Shown one piece after another: positions 1 to 11,515 of a stretch of DNA of 64,000 nt. How positions within the stretch are numbered: the first letter of the stretch is position 1; every line of letters starts with the position of its first letter. Source of the stretch: Nelumbo lutea (lineage: Eukaryota > Streptophyta > Magnoliopsida > Proteales > Nelumbonaceae); assembly GCA_022828595.1 (NCBI GenBank), contig JAKGHH010000005.1, positions 67,141,655 to 67,205,654 of the forward strand, in the 5' to 3' direction. Below the pieces are notes generated by a model. That model searched no databases, was not told the DNA's origin, and worked only from the letters and a program-made list of their open reading frames with translations. The translations under genes and the position numbers were made by a program.

Positions 1-1001
1 GGGAACAAAAATCCCATTGACCAACTTTCCCCCCTCTCAAAATCCAAAAAAAGAACACCCCCTAATTGTTAGTGAATTTTCGTTTAGTACCAAAAATGAT
101 ATTACCCTGTATGATTTTATTTGTCTAAAAACTAGATTAATGGTATATTCAAAATGCACCAACAAGAAGGTAGGAGAGAGAGAGAGAGAGAATAAGTGGA
201 TTAAAATTTTCATATGGTGGTTTGGACAGGAAACCGGGGCAAATGCATGTCCATATTATGTAATAAAGATGTGATATGTCGTTTTCAGTTTTCAAAGATG
301 TGTTATCGGCTATGATATAGAAAAGATATGATATTTGAAAAACTTCTAACCAGTCAACTGGAATCATAAATGTGACTTCCAATCTTGTTTTATTTATCAA
401 AATTCATGGGTGGGTTTTGATTGGTCAAAACTCTTTCCATGCATACCATATCTTTTCCGCATCATAGATTTTCCCTTTGTTTATATGCAAATTCCAATAA
501 GATCTTATCCACTGGATTTATATAAGATATAAATGAATTTGGATTAAAAACAAATACGGAATAGTATAAATAAATTAAATAAAAACTACTCAAAAATATT
601 ATATTTATATATTATTAATTAATAAAATTAACTACAAGTCTACAAATGTATCTGATATTGTATTTAATGAACAAAATGAAATGAAAATTACTTTTATGGC
701 ATGGCAATGTAGTAAAATGCACTTTCAAAATGCAACTATCAAATTGGATTGGATAGGGGTGGATTGATTCATTGATATTTATCATATCACCTTTAATGGG
801 ATTAAATTCAATTTCAAATTTAAATTCGGACAATCAAGATACCGGTCGTTTGCAGGCCTAATAAATTTAAAATCCCTCATTTTTTTTTTATATTCTCATA
901 TTCTGTTGTAAGGTTTTTCTTCCTCTTTCTTTATACTGATTGATTACATTGTAATGTTTCATAAAAAATGTTAAAATTCTTGAAGGAGTTAATAATTTTT
1001 C
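1..1001. other. Intergenic, AT-rich; no gene seen
   Basis: No supported coding region on either strand. The stretch contains a short GA dinucleotide run at about 173-190. The short reading frames here show no domain, codon pattern or splice context that I recognise. Confidence 0.6.
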
Positions 1002-1009
1002 TTGGGTGG

Positions 1010-1519
1010 TAGGGCTGTTCACAGGTCGGGTTGAGTTGGTTTACTATGGTTTTTTCAACCGACCCGACCTGGTCGGGTTACCTAACATAGAAATCGAAAC
1101 CGACCCAGTGTTAAGAAAAATCGACCTGGTCGGTTTGAGTCGGTTTCGGTTCTAAGTTCATCCCTGTGATAAAATCTTGCTAATTTTAAAAACAATCATA
1201 AATTAAACATCATTTCAGCCATCTCCTATGATAAAATTTAAATGAAAAGTTAATCACAAAAGTTATTCATTAATCACTATTCACTAATCCAAAGTTGCAA
1301 CCATTCAAAAACTAGGTGGCCTAATGGGCTTTAGAACTTCATGTTTGAACTAGGAACTAAGTCGGTTTAGTTCGGGTCGGTTTTGGTTTTCTTGTGTGAA
1401 AACCGAAACCAACCCGAATCATCAGTTTAGGAATTTGCACAATCCGAAACTGACCCATGTTGATAAAAACCCGGCCGACTTGGGTTGAGTCGGTTTGGGC
1501 CTTCTTATGAACAGCCCTA
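1010..1519. mobile_element. Non-autonomous hAT-type DNA transposon (510 bp)
   Basis: The element begins TAGGGCTGTTCA and ends with the exact reverse complement TGAACAGCCCTA. It is flanked on both sides by the perfect 8-bp direct repeat TTGGGTGG (1002-1009 and 1520-1527). An 8-bp duplication with TAGGG termini is the known signature of the hAT superfamily. Sub-terminal sequence is rich in CGGTTTGGGTCGG-like words in both orientations. No transposase sequence is present, so it would need a transposase supplied from elsewhere. Confidence 0.85.
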
Positions 1520-1527
1520 TTGGGTGG

Positions 1528-2935
1528 TGGGAGTTGGAAGAGGAGCATTAATTGTCAAAACGTTTCCACATTCATTTAATAAAAGATGGCTACAAGCAGT
1601 GAAGAAGATAAACAACACGCATGCACCAAACATGCAGCATATCCAAAAGTGCAGTGGCGAGGAAAGTTTTGCCAGTCCCAGTCAATTGGATCGGGGACAA
1701 AACTATAATAAAAAATGGCCGAGAACTGGAACCGTTCTGTTCACTGGTTTCCGATCGAAGGTTCAATCATCTGATCCAAATGGAAGGCCTATTCTAACAA
1801 AATAAATTAAAAAATAAAAAATAATTAAAATTTAAAAATGATCAAGAACTGTTGAATGAGACGAATGAATCAATGACTTGATCGTTTGAATCAATGAATT
1901 ATTAACTAATTGAATAGTTTTTGATGAAGAACCAGATTTAGAATAAAATTGTACCAATTATCTAAATTATTCCTAAGCCGAACAGTCGAACCCTCTGAAT
2001 CAACGACAGTTCAAAAACCATAATTTTGCCTTTCCTTCTCTTGTTAGTTCTGATCGACAGATAGACAACTGAATTTATAATAATGACGAAACCAAGTTCA
2101 ATATTTGGCTATGAAGTCAGAAGTAGATATACCCGACAGATGAAATGAATATACTTTCAAATCATCAAATCGTATCTACAACTACAACCATCTACTACTC
2201 CAAGAGTAGATACATCTGCCTTTACCAATCGAACATCTGATCTGGACCACTCGGTGATATCTCTTTCGGATGAATGACTACTGCCGTCCTCAACACTCGC
2301 CTTGTCCACTAAAAAATCATCAAATTTAATTGTTTTTCAAGACTTCAAGTGTTTGTGTAATAGTTGCATTAACTGTTTTGCGTGCCTAATTAATGAAGAT
2401 GGTTGGAAAATTGAGTATGAATTTTTGATATCTATAAATGTTTTTAAGAGACGGCGGGGATGTGATGTAGAACGTTGTGGGGGCAATCTTATTGGGACAA
2501 TATCTATCAACTGTATAACTTTTTGACCACCCAAAAACACACCCTTATAAGTTGGCGTTTTCCTATTTCTTTTTCAGTTTTTTGAATGCCATTTTGAAGC
2601 TTGGAAGGCTTTTGACCTTTTGTACTCTCTCGAGTCTCGAACACTTGGGAATGTGCATAGAGGCTCGAGCCATCGTCTCTTATGGATTGCTTGGTCTTGC
2701 CATAAAATTTTATTCTTCCAAGTTTGTCTAGTCATCGTCGTTGTATCTACCCCTCCAAACCTCTCTCTCTCTCTCTCTCATTATATTATTGTTATATTAT
2801 ATTTCTTTCTTTCTTTAGTTTAATCTACTGAACATCCTATTTAATCCCATGCACCGTATCCCGTCTCCGCAGTTCAAGCATTAGAATTTTGTGTTAGAGC
2901 CTAAGACAATTAGGCTCATCGATCACCATTTCATC
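1528..2935. other. Intergenic; upstream region of the KCS gene
   Basis: No coding region is supported. About 1800-2030 is a repeat shared with 6070-6290 (listed separately). The last 400 bp before the KCS start contain a CT run (about 2761-2780) and presumably its promoter and 5' leader, but I cannot place a convincing TATA box. Confidence 0.5.
1800..2030. repeat. Dispersed repeat, copy 1 (second copy at 6070-6290)
   Basis: Both copies start with an A/T stretch of the form AAATTAAAAAATAAAAA. Both then run through TTTGAATCAATGAATTATT-like sequence and end near a GAACCG...CGGTTC/AGTTC motif followed by AAAACC. The order of motifs is the same, and similarity by eye is moderate. No target duplication was resolved, so the class is unknown. 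Confidence 0.5.
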
Positions 2936-4456
2936 ATGGAAGGAGGAGGAGCACAAGTCCAGAATGGTGGCGCCGGTGAAGGAACAGGCGGCGTTCACGT
3001 CCGGCAAAACGTAAGACGCAAATATGTGAAGTTGGGCTACCATTACTTGATGAAGCATCTAATGACCTTCTGTCTTGTTCCTATCGTGGCTATGACCGTG
3101 GTCAAGGCCGGGCAGATGAGCTCGGATGATGTCCTTCATCTGTGGCTCCACCTTCAGCATAATTTGGTGACCGTGGCAGTCTGTTCAGCTTTGCTGGTAT
3201 TCGGTGCCACAGTCTACGTCATGACCCGTCCGCGTTCTGTCTATCTCGTCGACTTTTCCTGCTACCTTCCTCCATCTGATCTCAGAGTTAACTACAAGGA
3301 TTTCATGGAGCACTCCAAGGCCACCGGGGACTTCGACGATTCCTCCCTCGAATTCCAACGCAGGATCCTAGAGCGCTCCGGGCTCGGCGAGGAGACTTAC
3401 GTCCCTGACGCGATGCGCTACATTCCCCCACGCCCCACCATGGCCAAGGCTCGGGAAGAGGCGGAGCAGGTTATGTTTGGTGCTCTAGACAATCTCTTCA
3501 CCAATACATCCCTCGATTCCAAGGACATAGGGATACTTGTCGTCAGCTGTAGCTTGTTCAATCCGACTCCCTCGCTCTCGGCCATGATCATCAACAGGTA
3601 CAAGCTGAGAGGTAATATTAGGAGCTTTAACTTGAGTGGAATGGGATGCAGTGCTGGAGTGATTGCCATCGATTTGGCCAAGGACATGCTCCAGGTTCAT
3701 CGCAACACTTACGCGGTTGTTGTGAGCACTGAAAACATCACCCAAAACTGGTACTTCGGTAACAAGAAATCCATGTTGATACCGAACTGCCTATTTCGCG
3801 TTGGCGGCGCAGCGATTCTTCTGTCGAACAAGTCCTCCGACAGACGCCGGGCCAAGTACAAGCTTGTCCATGTCGTGAGGACCCACTGCGGAGCGGACGA
3901 CAGGGCGTTCCGCTGTGTGTACCAGGAGCAGGACGACCGTGGTAAGACAGGCGTCTCGCTGTCTAAGGATCTCATGGCGATTGCAGGAATTGCACTCAAG
4001 ACCAACATCACCACACTAGGTCCACTCGTTCTCCCCATCAGCGAACAGGTTCTTTTCGTCCTCACCCTGGCGGCCAAGAAGCTGTTCAATGCCAACATCA
4101 GGCCTTACATCCCGGACTTTAAGATGGCATTCGACCACTTCTGCATCCACGCCGGAGGAAGAGCCGTGATCGATGAGCTGGAGAAAAACCTGCAGCTGCA
4201 ACCGAAACATGTAGAGGCTTCAAGGATGACATTACATAGATTCGGCAACACGTCCTCGAGCTCTATCTGGTACGAGCTGGCCTACACGGAGGCGAAAGGG
4301 AGGATGCGCAAAGGCCACCGTCTCTGGCAGATTGCGTTCGGAAGTGGCTTCAAGTGCAACAGTGCCGTGTGGGAAGCACTCAGGAACGTGAAAGCATCTC
4401 CCAACAGTCCCTGGATGCAGTGCATCGACAGGTATCCGGTGGAAATAAAAGGCTAA
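2936..4456 (+). CDS. KCS: 3-ketoacyl-CoA synthase (very-long-chain fatty acid elongation)
   Basis: This is the condensing enzyme of the ER fatty acid elongase. It joins malonyl-CoA to a long-chain acyl-CoA, giving precursors for waxes, cutin, suberin and sphingolipids. The uninterrupted frame gives 506 residues, the usual KCS length, in one exon as in many plant KCS genes. Two hydrophobic segments (about residues 40-60 and 77-97) anchor the N-terminus. The FAE1/CUT1 domain follows, with the [15 protein letters not shown] signature. The catalytic triad reads as Cys-238 in GMGCSAG, His-405 in FCIHAGG and Asn-438 in RFGNTSS, all intact. The start is the first in-frame ATG at 2936; the 15 codons upstream are open but begin with GTG. 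Overall wording resembles the KCS4/KCS9/KCS11 group, but the sub-clade is inference. The gene is more GC-rich than its flanks. Confidence 0.96.
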   Translation: MEGGGAQVQNGGAGEGTGGVHVRQNVRRKYVKLGYHYLMKHLMTFCLVPIVAMTVVKAGQMSSDDVLHLWLHLQHNLVTVAVCSALLVFGATVYVMTRPRSVYLVDFSCYLPPSDLRVNYKDFMEHSKATGDFDDSSLEFQRRILERSGLGEETYVPDAMRYIPPRPTMAKAREEAEQVMFGALDNLFTNTSLDSKDIGILVVSCSLFNPTPSLSAMIINRYKLRGNIRSFNLSGMGCSAGVIAIDLAKDMLQVHRNTYAVVVSTENITQNWYFGNKKSMLIPNCLFRVGGAAILLSNKSSDRRRAKYKLVHVVRTHCGADDRAFRCVYQEQDDRGKTGVSLSKDLMAIAGIALKTNITTLGPLVLPISEQVLFVLTLAAKKLFNANIRPYIPDFKMAFDHFCIHAGGRAVIDELEKNLQLQPKHVEASRMTLHRFGNTSSSSIWYELAYTEAKGRMRKGHRLWQIAFGSGFKCNSAVWEALRNVKASPNSPWMQCIDRYPVEIKG

Positions 4457-6823
4457 TTAATTCTTCATTGATGGTATATATAATTAGTGCTGAGAAAATA
4501 TCAACCTGTGCTGCGTTTGATTTGTGATTTCATCAGGTCGTTGTTAATTTTGGGGTTTTCATGGAGGTCAAACTATTGTTTTATTACCTTGTGAAGAATT
4601 TCTGTATATGTTGGCAATATGATACGAAGAAAGTGTGCATTATTTCTTAGTTTTCAGTTGTTTCTGGGAAATCCTTATGTTTAATCCCATTAATTTGAAC
4701 GATAATTCCATGTTAAATACTACTCAGATATATATGGAGATTGAGATTGAACGTCTCTCTCTCTCTAGTCCAGAGGCTGTACACGTGAAACGTAAGTCCG
4801 TAATTGAGCCATGCCTTCAGCACTTTTACTGTTGCATGGAGTTTGATCATGTTAATTAAGCGAAAGAAATTAAAACAACAGAGTTCCAACTGCTGTCTGA
4901 TGTGCCTGTGCAGACCCAAATCGAGACCTTGTTCGATGGACTAATAATTCTCTGGAGTCTGGATAGCAGGCTTCTTCAATCACTGATTTTAACTCCATTT
5001 ATTGCCAGGGCACATAATCCCTGTCCAATTTCAAGCGTCGGATATAACTGCCAACAGAAATCGCCTCTTTTTCAAACTTTTCATTACGACAAGTTATTTG
5101 TTGTAATAAATGAGATGACTGAGCACTAAATCGGCGAATTTTAGACCCAAGAAATTAGACCTGTAAAGAATAAAACAAAGAAGATGGCGCGGTTGGCAGA
5201 ATAAACAAAGGCCTTGTTACGTCTGCATCTCTCTGAACCAGTTCCGCCCTTGCTTTCCAATCTTTCGGGATATTTTTATTATAAAAATAAAAAACTGAAA
5301 AACCGATCAACCGATTAACCAATCGACTTTGATTCGATTTTCAATTACCGATTTTCCATAAACTAATACTATCGGTTAATGGGCACTTACCGTCATACAT
5401 AACAAACCGTAGTCCAAGTTATTTGTATTTATGGGTCAGTTAATATGTAGAGTGCAAAACCTTAAATTTTATATTATTTATTTGTATTCTTACTCTTTCG
5501 CCTATATTGCAAATGATTTGGGTGCTAATTCTGATTTATTTTTATTTTAAGATTTACTTTATACTGCCTAATTACAATATAAATAAAATAAAATAAAACC
5601 TGAAATATAATAAAATAAAACTCAAAATAAAATTAAAATTTACATTTTTCATTCTCATTTAACCTTTCTTAAAGAAAAAACGATTTAAAAGGGCAATTTC
5701 GATATTTCCAAAACTTAAAATATCACATGATGCACATGACTATTGTCTATCCATTTTCTTGACAGAATGCTAATTAACAAATGTGGTTATTTAAAACTCA
5801 TGCGAAAATCTGAGGGGAGGTATTTAAAATTTTTCATAGTTGAGGGACGTGGTCCTATGAACTCTTAAGGTTATGTTGGTTCTGCAGGGAAAGAAAAGTT
5901 GAGCAAAGAAACCCCAATTATGAAAAAATTTCTTAAAATGTTTTGCTACAACTACCGACTCTGAAAAAAAATCATATTTTGTTTCTCTACATTGCAATGT
6001 GCCACATGAGATGCCGTATTATCCCAAAACTCATATAGGGCTATGCTATTACAATTGTGTAATCTATTCTGATAAATAAATTAAAAAATAAAAAAATAAT
6101 TAAAAATAAAAATGATAAAAAATCATTAAATAGGTCGATAGTTTGATAATTCAAATCAATGTATTATTGAGTTTTTCAACAGTTTTGACCAAAAATCCAG
6201 TTTTGAATAAAACAGAAATGATTGCTTAGACGGTTTCTGAACCGAACGGTCTGACCGTCTGGATCAATAGCGGTTCGAAAACCTTGCTCTAGGCAATACT
6301 TTGTTTTACTGTGTCAAGAAACAAGAATTTTGATACTGATGACTGATGAGACACATTATAATTATTTAAACACAATGACGAAGAAATGCACATGGATATG
6401 CCAAACACCCTCTAATAGAATTAAAAAAATACAGCAATGCTAATGCCTCTTTCTAGCTTGCTTAGTTTCTACGTTTTGCCTTGTGGAAAAAAAAGGTATT
6501 TTTTTTCTTAAAAAAATGTATGATATGAAACTGGAAGAGCATAGAACAATCAAATCTTACAGTGAATTTTGGTTAATATAGGTTGATACATCAGTTAGGC
6601 TTATTTTTTTTTTTAGTTTTTTTAGGCATATTTTTGTTTTTTTTAGTTTGTTTTTTTCAAATTGGTTCGAGGGATCGGTCAATACAGCGTGATACATATC
6701 GAAAATTTGAACCTCGATTACAAGTTTTTTTTTTTTTTTTTTTTTTTTCAGTATCACAGTCGAATTAAAATTTATTATTGACAACTTGCTGATCTCTATA
6801 ACCATGGCTCATCTTTCCACTAA
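4457..6823. other. Intergenic, AT-rich; KCS 3' flank, no gene seen
   Basis: The first few hundred bases must hold the KCS 3' UTR, but no poly(A) site can be fixed by eye. Beyond this are a repeat copy at 6070-6290 and a T-tract at about 6725-6749. Short frames in both directions look random. Confidence 0.5.
6070..6290. repeat. Dispersed repeat, copy 2 (see 1800-2030)
   Basis: Same order of motifs as the copy at 1800-2030: A/T-rich entry, CAAATCAATGTATTATTGAG, a TTTTGACCAAAAATCCAG segment, and an exit with GAACCGAACGGTCTGACCG and CGGTTCGAAAACC. The ends are diverged and no flanking duplication was found. Confidence 0.5.
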
Positions 6824-6935
6824 TATTGTGTTTGGTTTGAAGCAAAAGGTAAGGAAATGAAGGAAAACCTGTACAAATCTGATATAAGTTTCACTACCTT
6901 TCCCTTCCCCTACCTTTTTCAAATCGAACACTGCC
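6824..6935. mobile_element. Tourist/Harbinger-like MITE (112 bp)
   Basis: The left end TATTGTGTTTGGTTTGAAGC pairs with the right end, whose complement reads GGCAGTGTTCGATTTGAAA. A TAA lies immediately outside each end (6821-6823 and 6936-6938), matching the 3-bp target preference of PIF/Harbinger-derived MITEs. It belongs to a small family here (9217-9318, 14448-15104, 20233-20346, 29632-29710). Confidence 0.6.
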
Positions 6936-7052
6936 TAAGAGTGCTGCAACCATGCAAACTAGTAAAAGTTATACTTGCCATTTGCACAGAAATGTGTTAT
7001 TCTTCTCCATTAGGGTTATAGATGTACTCGTTTGAACTTGGCCGAGGCCAGG

Positions 7053-8210
7053 TAAAGGTGGCAATTTCTCACCCAATCCGCCCATTTATTTGGTGGGTTG
7101 GAAATGGGTTGATCACCCATTGGGTCAATTTAAATGGGTTGGGTTGGGTTGGGTTGTGGATAACCATTGGGTTAACCACTAACGAAACAAGTATTAATTC
7201 TTTAGCTTTTTTTTTTCTTCATTTGAGTGAAATAATTTATAATTAATGTATCAAATTTTTATTAATTGTTGACTAAAATTAGTTTTGTCTCGAATCAACA
7301 CACTTCACCCAAATCGGCATAAATCCAAATTAATCTGACCCAAGTCCGGACTAGTTCAACTCAGTCTAAATATGATCAGACTCAATCACCTCGGTTCGCT
7401 TCATTTAGGCCAGTCAGCCCAGACCCAAACCTGATCCAGATCAAGCTATTTTGGGCTAACTTGAAGTCGAAGCAAAAACGAATGGGATGGTTCGGTCTAG
7501 ACCTGACGCGATTGACCCAAAATCTGGACCAGATCATTCGAGATGACCCGTATTTGTACAAATAGACTCAATTCACTTCCATTGATCCGCTTTGGACCAG
7601 CCGGTTCGATCCCAAACCCGTGCACAACCCGATACGGCCTGATCCAAGTCAATCCGCCATTGATTGAATCGATCCAATCTGGTTCGACTAGACTAATCCG
7701 AATCCAAACGATTCAACCACTCTTGATGTGGTTAGCTCAAAGACAATCCAATTAGATAATTCAAGTTGGTCTGAACGGTTTGAAGCTACGTGATCCAATC
7801 AAACCCAAAACCCATACATAGTTAAATGGTTTCACCACTTGTGTAAAAATAACATCCATATAATGTGATTTGAACCTTCACCACTTGTGTAAAAAACAAC
7901 TACTATTACCAACAAGCTATGACTAACTTATTAGTGAAATGGAAGTTAGTTGTTTTGTTTTAATTACATAAATATAAGATTAATGGGTTTGGGTATGTTG
8001 GATTAGGTCAAGACGGGTTTGGGTTGAACCAAACCCATTTAATTTATATAATTGGGTCATTAATGGGTTGACGGGTTAGATGAATTGGGTTGAAGTTAAA
8101 CCCATTTAATTTTATATAACTGGGTCGTTAATGGGTTGACGGGTTAGATGAATTGGGTTGAAGTTCAACACAAACCAAACCCATCCCAACCCACCCAATT
8201 GCCACCGCTA
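7053..8210. mobile_element. Non-autonomous hAT-type transposon (1158 bp)
   Basis: The ends read TAAAGGTGGCAATT on the left and the complement of TAGCGGTGGCAATT on the right. They are flanked by AGGCCAGG (7045-7052) and AGGCCAAG (8211-8218), an 8-bp duplication with one mismatch. The interior is filled with short words such as GGGTTGGGTT and their complements (for example 7130-7156 and 8160-8200), a common sub-terminal pattern of plant hAT derivatives. Two further near-identical 65-bp stretches near the right end (about 8030-8095 and 8096-8165) look like a local tandem duplication. No transposase remnant was seen. Confidence 0.75.
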
Positions 8211-8218
8211 AGGCCAAG

Positions 8219-9216
8219 TGTGGTTGAACATTTTTTTTCTTTTATTTTTTTTAGAATCTGACAATCCTATGTTTTCAGAACAAGGTTTTGAATTGAACGT
8301 GACGTTGTTGATGGTGGGTTGGGGTTAAATGTATACCCATTGTTTTTTCGGAGAAGTACGGATAGGCTCATTGCAGAATTCTGATTTCCACTGCAGATCT
8401 ACAACACTTTGAAAGGTCAATTGCCCCCATCCTATGCACCAATGCCTGTCCGTGAATTGGCATCGATTTCGAGCTGAACCGTCATTCTCCCTTATTTTTT
8501 TAATGGTGTCATTCACCTATCTGCGATAGGGGTGAAAGTGTATGATGACAAGCATGGTTTTCAAAATCAGACCGAAAAGAAAATCATTTTGACCATTGGT
8601 TTTTGGGTCAAATGGTCCCACCGGGCACTGATCCAAAACCTGGGTTAGATGGTTTTGGGGTCCAAAAAAACCAGACCCCGACCCATGAACAGTCTTGGAT
8701 CAACCTGTCCAACCATCCGGTCTGGTCGAATTTTGAAAACCATGATCAAGAGATGTGGTCATCACCTTCATTGAGCTAAAAATAAGGTAGTCAAAGACAG
8801 TTAAGCCCAATTAATCTCTTTCATGTATTTAGTCCATGTCTAAAATTTCTTCATTTTTATAAACATGATTGATGCTAATTAAAGATGAGATGGTATAAGA
8901 GTATCTATGAATACTGTTATTCCAATGTAACGAGTAATAACCCATGGTTACAACCGGTCCAAGCCCGACCTAAAAAATGGAGCTGTTTTTTAGAGATGTA
9001 AATTGGGCCGTGCTGCTCGCGGTTGTGTCAAGGCCGGTCATGTGGGCCGTGTTGGAGCTGGGGTTTTAGATCCACAGGTTGGTATGATATGGCACGACCA
9101 AGCGGACTGTGCCACCCATAGGCCATCACGGCCCATTTTACACCTTGTTCTCAATTCAAATTGGACTAGTTAGGGCCTATAAATTGGGTTTGAGATTGTT
9201 GCAATTGATTCACTTA
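8219..9216. other. Intergenic with small repeats; no gene seen
   Basis: Apart from the palindromic element at 8553-8744 and a GTGTAAA-family relic near 9000-9143 (left word ATGTAAATTGGGCC, right word GGCCCATTTTACACC, like the ends of the element at 11516-13621), nothing coding is supported. Confidence 0.5.
8553..8744. mobile_element. Small MITE-like inverted-repeat element (192 bp)
   Basis: The left end CATGGTTTTCAAAATC and right end ATTTTGAAAACCATG are inverted repeats of about 15 bp. The interior has complementary GACC/GGTC words (CAGACCG near 8571, CCGGTCTGG near 8718). Flanking sequence does not give a clean target duplication, so the superfamily is uncertain. Confidence 0.5.
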
Positions 9217-9318
9217 GGTTGTGTTTGGCTTGAAAGAAAAGGTAGGGAAAGGAAAGTAAAGGTAAGGAAATTTGTATATATGGGTTCTCCTACCTTTTCC
9301 ATCAAACCAAACACAGCC
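9217..9318. mobile_element. Tourist/Harbinger-like MITE (102 bp)
   Basis: The left end GGTTGTGTTTGGCTTGAAAG pairs with the right end, whose complement is GGCTGTGTTTGGTTTGATGG. The pairing extends into AAAAGGTAGG / CCTACCTTTT. The flanks are TTA on the left and TTG on the right, consistent with a decayed 3-bp TTA duplication. Confidence 0.65.
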
Positions 9319-11507
9319 TTGAGGTTCATCGAGAGATCACTTTCTTAGTTATATGTTCTCCATTCTTAGGTTACCTATCTGCTAAAAAAGCAAACATAGG
9401 TGATGGTTGGTACAAATGTCGATTATTTCTCTAATGAAATTTCTCATAAATTACCGATTTATGAGATCACTGATTTCTAAAGAAATTATTTATTTGGTAC
9501 CTTCGATGCCATATCATCCGATTTTAAAAAATAACAATGAATTTGTTTGGTAGTAATTATTAATAATGATTTTTATTCTATAGACATTATTTCCTTTATT
9601 CACATCAGATGCCACATTATCCAAAATAAAATCAGAATTGGATTGAAAAGAGGAGTCATAAAAAATGGTTATTCCTCTTTTACACCCAATTTAATAATCG
9701 TTTTTTGAGTGTTTTGCCAATTTCTCAAAAATTGGTCAACCAAATAGCAAATTCATCAGCGATTTTTGAATCACCGATGTAGTTTTGACGTGGTACCGGT
9801 TTCTGATAAATCAGCAATGGTACCATACATCACTATAGAACCTGTTAATTTAGAACAGAAAAATGAAATATAGATCCTCCCCCTAAATATCCCATACGTA
9901 ATCCAAATGTTATTATCAGGCGTAATGACTCCAGATGTTTTACCTACGATAACTTTGTTCATGTCTACCCACAATACACTACTCCCATAAATTGGGAATA
10001 TCTCCCCCTCCATAATACATTAATACTATATGTAGGAGAATGAGATATTCTCCATATGTGGCTGCAATGTTATCTAAATAGATGTAGACAAATTTTGTGT
10101 GGGCAGGAGATCTGGACTGGTTTCGGTGAAACCAAGAGACAATACTATGGGGATGTGTTTCATGAACGATTTGAATATTCTGATTAATTTTTATTGCAAT
10201 TCATTTTAACTTGGTTTAAATTATAAACAAAAAGCATTTACCAACATTAAGATGGGGATAATACACAAGAAGGAACGAGAACATTTAACTCAGGCTGGAA
10301 CCACAGATAACTGAACTAACAGAGTTGAAAAATTCTCTTAGATAAATAACAATAATAGGCTAAATTATTACATCTGTCTCATTAGTTAGCTTGTTTAATC
10401 AGTATTAAAAGTCATCTGACTATACCTATCTTGTTTTAGGGTAAAATACAAAAACCTCTCCTAAGTTTTATTACATTCCTATAAATCTCCTCTATGTTTT
10501 CATATGAACAGAATCATCCCTTATAGTTTTGAAAAATGAAGCATATACCTCCCTCCTATTAGTTTTTTTGGTCGAAAACCCTAATGTAATACATTAATTT
10601 TCTTAAAATACCAAATTTACCCTTGAAGTGGTAACCGAAGCAAACCACTCTCATACCCTTGTTTTTTTCCACTTCTCTGTGTCGATTGAGCTAACCAATC
10701 GTCACTCATTTTTTTCTCCTTTTGCTCTGTTTTATTTATTTTTCACATTTTCTTAATTTCTCGTCTCTTTTATTCTTCTTTATTCTTTTTTTTTTCTTTT
10801 TTTTTTCTTTTCATTTCTTATTTTTTTTCCAGGTGATAGGAAAATAGGAACCACAGTCTAGAGATTTCATGGAGATGCCTGTTAAATGGTTCTAAGTGAT
10901 TCCTTTTACTATTTAAGTAATTTAACAACCATTTCTCAGAACTATTTAATCTACCCAAAAGGCTTCAACCGTACTGAACTCACCTTTATATTGCGTTCAT
11001 ATGATGTGCGTGACAGTACTCCAAGTGTTCAAAGAAATTCCTAACACTATCTCAAATCATAAAACAGAAAAAAAATAAAATAAAAATTCAAAGTTCTATT
11101 AAGTATTAAGCGCCAACCTATTTCTCTCAATCTTACATGGATTGTTTTATTAAATTTAACATGAACAAAGTCAAAGGCATTGCCTTCCACATGGATTGAT
11201 CCCCTAGAGCAAAAATCTTGACAAACTAGAGAATCCAAATTAAGATTATCATCTGCCTGTTAAAATCTTGCTGAAACCTACGGGAATGTTGCCATATTTT
11301 AGTAAATTTCTCTTTTAGGTTAACGAAACTTTAATGGAAGGGAGGTATTTATAACTTTTTTCAAAACTACAGGAGAGGATTATGTCAAAATCAAAACATA
11401 GAGGAAGTTTATAAGATTGTCTAAAAATTAGGGGAAGTTTTTATATTTCACCTTTCTTTTAATATTCCAAATGTTTTAACTAGGATTTGTGTTGCGTCTA
11501 ATGCGAC
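9319..11507. other. Intergenic, AT-rich; no gene seen
   Basis: No coding frame has recognisable content. It contains one copy of the recurring ATTGGGAATATCTCC motif (9991-10005) and T-rich tracts around 10,780-10,830. Confidence 0.5.
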
Positions 11508-11515
11508 GTTACTGG

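Noticed and set aside
3709..4098. 129-codon minus-strand frame inside KCS
   Set aside because: Shadow of the strong KCS coding frame on the other strand; no motif of its own.
8990..9143. Complete small hAT element with GTGTAAA ends
   Set aside because: The ends resemble those of 11516-13621, but no 8-bp duplication could be found, so it was left as a note in the intergenic entry.
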